Below are positions 61,556 to 64,000 of a stretch of DNA of 64,000 nucleotides, piece after piece. A program made the translations under genes and the position numbers. The stretch is taken from positions 42,435 to 106,434 of the forward strand of contig CAKZON010000056.1 of NCBI GenBank assembly GCA_937136425.1, given 5' to 3'. Source of the stretch: an uncultured Crocinitomix sp. (lineage in GTDB: Bacteria > Bacteroidota > Bacteroidia > Flavobacteriales_D > Crocinitomicaceae). Every line of letters begins with the position of its first letter. The first letter of the stretch is position 1. The notes beneath the pieces are model-generated. The model ran no database searches. It worked only from the letters and a program-made list of their open reading frames with translations, and was not told the DNA's origin.

Positions 61556-64000
61556 TTATCGATTACTACTAAAACTGAATCGAGAGAACAGTTTTTCTAG
61601 CCCGTCAAGCACTTTTTTCAGCAAATCAAAATAGAGAGTAATGATCAAAAATATAGACATTCCCCAGATAACAATTAAGTTCCCTGCAAAAGTACTTATG
61701 TAGCTGCCAAATAATCTTTTACGTGGTGCATAAAAGTGTGCACCAAAGAATCCAACATCATAAGGATCTAGATAAATAGGATCAGATTTTTGAATTAATC
61801 GATCACCTGATTGTACTAATTTGGAGAGATCCGTCTTATTGGTAACAAATTGCGTTAAAGATTCATTCGTATGGTCGTTCATGAGTGCTAAATAGCGCTC
61901 CTTGTCGTATTTTTCAATAATCTCTTGCGTTTTATCGTCAATTTTCTTTCGATTTTTATCTACAATAGACTTATAATGCGTTTTTAAAATCTCTATATAA
62001 CTTTTAACATCTGTATAGGTCCCTTCGGAATAATTGGCGTAGGTTAATCCTTCTATGCAACCTTCACATTTAACATTTTGAATGAAGTTATGTTCGCGCT
62101 CAATTTCTGCTCGCAGCAACGATAAAGAACTTTCAACGTCAGATTTTTTCTCCTCGTTTTCAATGTTGGTTTTAACAAAGTCTAGCTCAGCCGTAACTTC
62201 TTGTAACCAATAGTCCTTTTTCCAAGTTGCAAAACTCTTGTTTTTCTCAAGGTCAAAATAAATCTCATTGTATTCGTTATCCTTGAATTGAGTGACAGCC
62301 AATGCTTCGTACGCCCAACGGGACGCCATTACATTTCCTATGAGGGGAACAGCACTTTCATCTCCAAATAATGGATGTAGCTTATCAAACTTTACAATAA
62401 CACCACTAAATAATAACTGAGGTATAATTAAAATAGGAATAAGGATATATATAACCTTTACTGAGTTGAAGCTAGCGGATATATTTAAGCCGAGTAAATT
62501 AGCAAAGCAGGACAAACTAAAGAGGATGAGCCAATACTCTAGCCACATGCCCTTTATCTCTAAAATATAATTTCCGATTAGTACAAACAATAACATTTGC
62601 ACCGCCGAAATCATGAACATGATTGATATTTTTGAAACCAAATAGGAACTTCTACTTAGGTTCAAAAAGGATTCTCGTTTTAATATTTTTTGATCTTTTA
62701 TTATCTCTTCTGCCGCAACTGTTAAACCAATAAACAAGGCAACAATAACCGCAATAAATAAGAACGGAGGAATGTTTTGGTTGGCATTAAACGAATAAGT
62801 ATCCCCAGCATTGCTATTGTAAAATTTAACAAAAAAGGAAAGCACAAAAGCCAATACAGGTGCCTCTAAGAGGTTGATGATCATGTATTGTTTATTCGTC
62901 AACTTTGATAAAACATCTCTGACGAAAAACACGCCGAGTTGTTTAAATATATTTGGTTTTTTAAATGTACTTTCTGGAATTTCATCTTCGCTCTCAATGA
63001 GGTTTGGATCTTTTTCCAGCAGTTCTAAATAATGTTTATTCCATTCTTCAGATGATACCTTTCGGTATTGTGTCAGCGTTCCATATTCGTCAACAACCTT
63101 TGATTCAATGATGTTGAAAATCTGTTCGGGGTTTACATTACCGCAGACATGGCATTCACTTTCATTACTTTTAGCATGATTGATGAGGTTTTTGAAATAC
63201 ATTACCGCATCAACTGGGTTTCCATTATAAATAGGATAACCGCCAACATCTAGTATTAGTAACTTATCAAACATTTTAAAAATGTCAGATGAAGGTTGGT
63301 GTATTACAACAAAAATTAATTTCCCTTTTAAGGCTAATTCTTTTAAAAGGTCCATGATGTTTTCTGAATCACGAGAAGATAGACCAGATGTTGGTTCATC
63401 AACAAATAAAACAGAAGGTTCGCGGATTAACTCTAGAGCAATATTTAAACGCTTTCTTTGTCCACCAGAAATTGTTTTTTCAAGTGGGCTGCCTACTTTT
63501 AAGTCGCGTGTTTCATATAAACCTAAAGACAGTAATAGTTTTAATACCTTTTTGGCAATGAGACGGTCGTTTAAACCACCAAAACAGAGCTTGGCATTAT
63601 AAAAGAGGTTTTGATAAACTGTCAGTTCTTCAATAAGTAAGTCATCTTGAGATACATAACCAATTACACCTTCAATTTCTCCTTTGTCATGATGAATATC
63701 AACACCATTTATCGTTACCGCACCTTCAGCAGGTGCGTAATTTCCATTTAGCACGTTTAGCAAGGTAGACTTACCTGCACCTGAGCCTCCCATAATTCCC
63801 AAGAGGGAACCAGACTCTTCAGCAAAATTGAAATTATGTAAACCAATTTTTCCGCTTTTAAATTTGTATACAACGTTGTCAGCCTTGAATACAATTTTCT
63901 TTTGTGTTTCGTCAGAAAGGAACTGACCAATAATATCGCTATAATAAATTGGAGTAACCTTTGATGATCTTATAGAACTACCTTGGTTCAGTATTAGGTG
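61556..64000 (-). CDS. ABCG-type ABC transporter, ATPase fused to permease (5' end beyond window)
   Basis: At least 815 residues; the frame stays open to the window edge, so its start lies beyond 64000. Visible order: N-terminal segment, ATPase with Walker A MGGSGAGKS, signature TISGGQRKR and Walker B SVLFVDEPTSGL, then a permease with about six helices (e.g. PPFLFIAVIVALFIGLTVAA, WLEYWLILFSLSCFANLLG) and a long soluble loop with a paired Cys (KCEGCIEGL). The gene is long compared with classical ABCG halves, as in Bacteroidota. Substrate unknown. Confidence 0.93.
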   Translation of the reverse strand, partial: HLILNQGSSIRSSKVTPIYYSDIIGQFLSDETQKKIVFKADNVVYKFKSGKIGLHNFNFAEESGSLLGIMGGSGAGKSTLLNVLNGNYAPAEGAVTINGVDIHHDKGEIEGVIGYVSQDDLLIEELTVYQNLFYNAKLCFGGLNDRLIAKKVLKLLLSLGLYETRDLKVGSPLEKTISGGQRKRLNIALELIREPSVLFVDEPTSGLSSRDSENIMDLLKELALKGKLIFVVIHQPSSDIFKMFDKLLILDVGGYPIYNGNPVDAVMYFKNLINHAKSNESECHVCGNVNPEQIFNIIESKVVDEYGTLTQYRKVSSEEWNKHYLELLEKDPNLIESEDEIPESTFKKPNIFKQLGVFFVRDVLSKLTNKQYMIINLLEAPVLAFVLSFFVKFYNSNAGDTYSFNANQNIPPFLFIAVIVALFIGLTVAAEEIIKDQKILKRESFLNLSRSSYLVSKISIMFMISAVQMLLFVLIGNYILEIKGMWLEYWLILFSLSCFANLLGLNISASFNSVKVIYILIPILIIPQLLFSGVIVKFDKLHPLFGDESAVPLIGNVMASRWAYEALAVTQFKDNEYNEIYFDLEKNKSFATWKKDYWLQEVTAELDFVKTNIENEEKKSDVESSLSLLRAEIEREHNFIQNVKCEGCIEGLTYANYSEGTYTDVKSYIEILKTHYKSIVDKNRKKIDDKTQEIIEKYDKERYLALMNDHTNESLTQFVTNKTDLSKLVQSGDRLIQKSDPIYLDPYDVGFFGAHFYAPRKRLFGSYISTFAGNLIVIWGMSIFLIITLYFDLLKKVLDGLEKLFSRFSFSSNR

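Noticed and set aside
63800..63804. TTG at 63802 as start of the ABC transporter
   Set aside because: The frame is open without a stop to the window end, and the upstream residues lead directly into Walker A as in other ABC proteins; the real start is outside the window.

Overview
The window is an AT-rich chromosome segment of a member of the Bacteroidota, most likely order Flavobacteriales. The signs are: a DNA polymerase III alpha subunit with a proofreading exonuclease fused at its N-terminus; a very large secreted protein ending in a type IX secretion (T9SS) sorting domain; a TonB-dependent receptor with an N-terminal carboxypeptidase-regulatory-like domain; and many promoters with the Bacteroidota -7 box TAnnTTTG in place of a sigma-70 -10 box. 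Shine-Dalgarno sequences are weak almost everywhere, as is usual in this phylum. I see no phage, insertion sequence, CRISPR array or replication origin.

Layout. 1-3000: two envelope proteins, an ECF sigma factor overlapping a tiny zinc-type anti-sigma candidate, and an orphan lectin-like gene. 3000-16400: mostly housekeeping (purB, a MoxR ATPase pair, rhomboid protease, NAD(P)H-hydrate repair, coaE, methyltransferase, ZIP transporter, peroxiredoxin, pirin) plus a SiaB/SiaC kinase/phosphoprotein pair heading the coaE-nnr operon. 16489-20859: dnaE. 20900-30400: cold-shock protein, a TetR-fabF pair, carbonic anhydrase, DsbA-like protein, TonB receptor and a NemR-like TetR controlling a lipoprotein. 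30461-32689: an arsenic operon (arsR, DUF6428, arsC, aquaporin) without a pump gene. 32676-35258: an ECF42 sigma factor with two YCII-family proteins and an SRPBCC protein; two copies of the same ECF-type promoter can be read. 35377-38631: beta-helix lipoprotein, secreted endonuclease, bestrophin. 38695-41911: divergent katG/oxyR. 41912-49080: an HxlR regulator, a Crp-domain/PP2C phosphatase, and an AraC-linked group of redox and carbonyl-stress genes (NTF2-like, DJ-1/Hsp31-like, metallo-beta-lactamase fold, flavin amine oxidase, SDR). 49093-53883: a TolC-HlyD-ABC export operon headed by a small membrane-anchored protein. 54085-57939: DUF1499 protein and the T9SS glycine-rich giant. 58114-64000: membrane hydrolase, HxlR/SDR pair, DUF2867 protein, tRNA-His and an ABCG-type transporter cut by the window end.

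Working together. Much of the right half is stress biology in which each small gene set has its own regulator, and in several cases the operator is readable: paired TGTCC-N18-CGTC promoters for ECF42; a 31-bp element 20 bp upstream of the -7 box of two genes beside the AraC regulator; GTAAC repeats at HxlR; NemR-box-like sites; and a 22-bp palindrome at the TetR-fabF promoter. The strongest oddities are an ABC exporter that keeps Walker A but has lost essentially every other ATPase motif, an SDR whose catalytic Tyr is Leu, a tRNA-His with two adjacent U-U mismatches in its acceptor stem, and an ALK/LTK-like glycine-rich domain in the T9SS protein.
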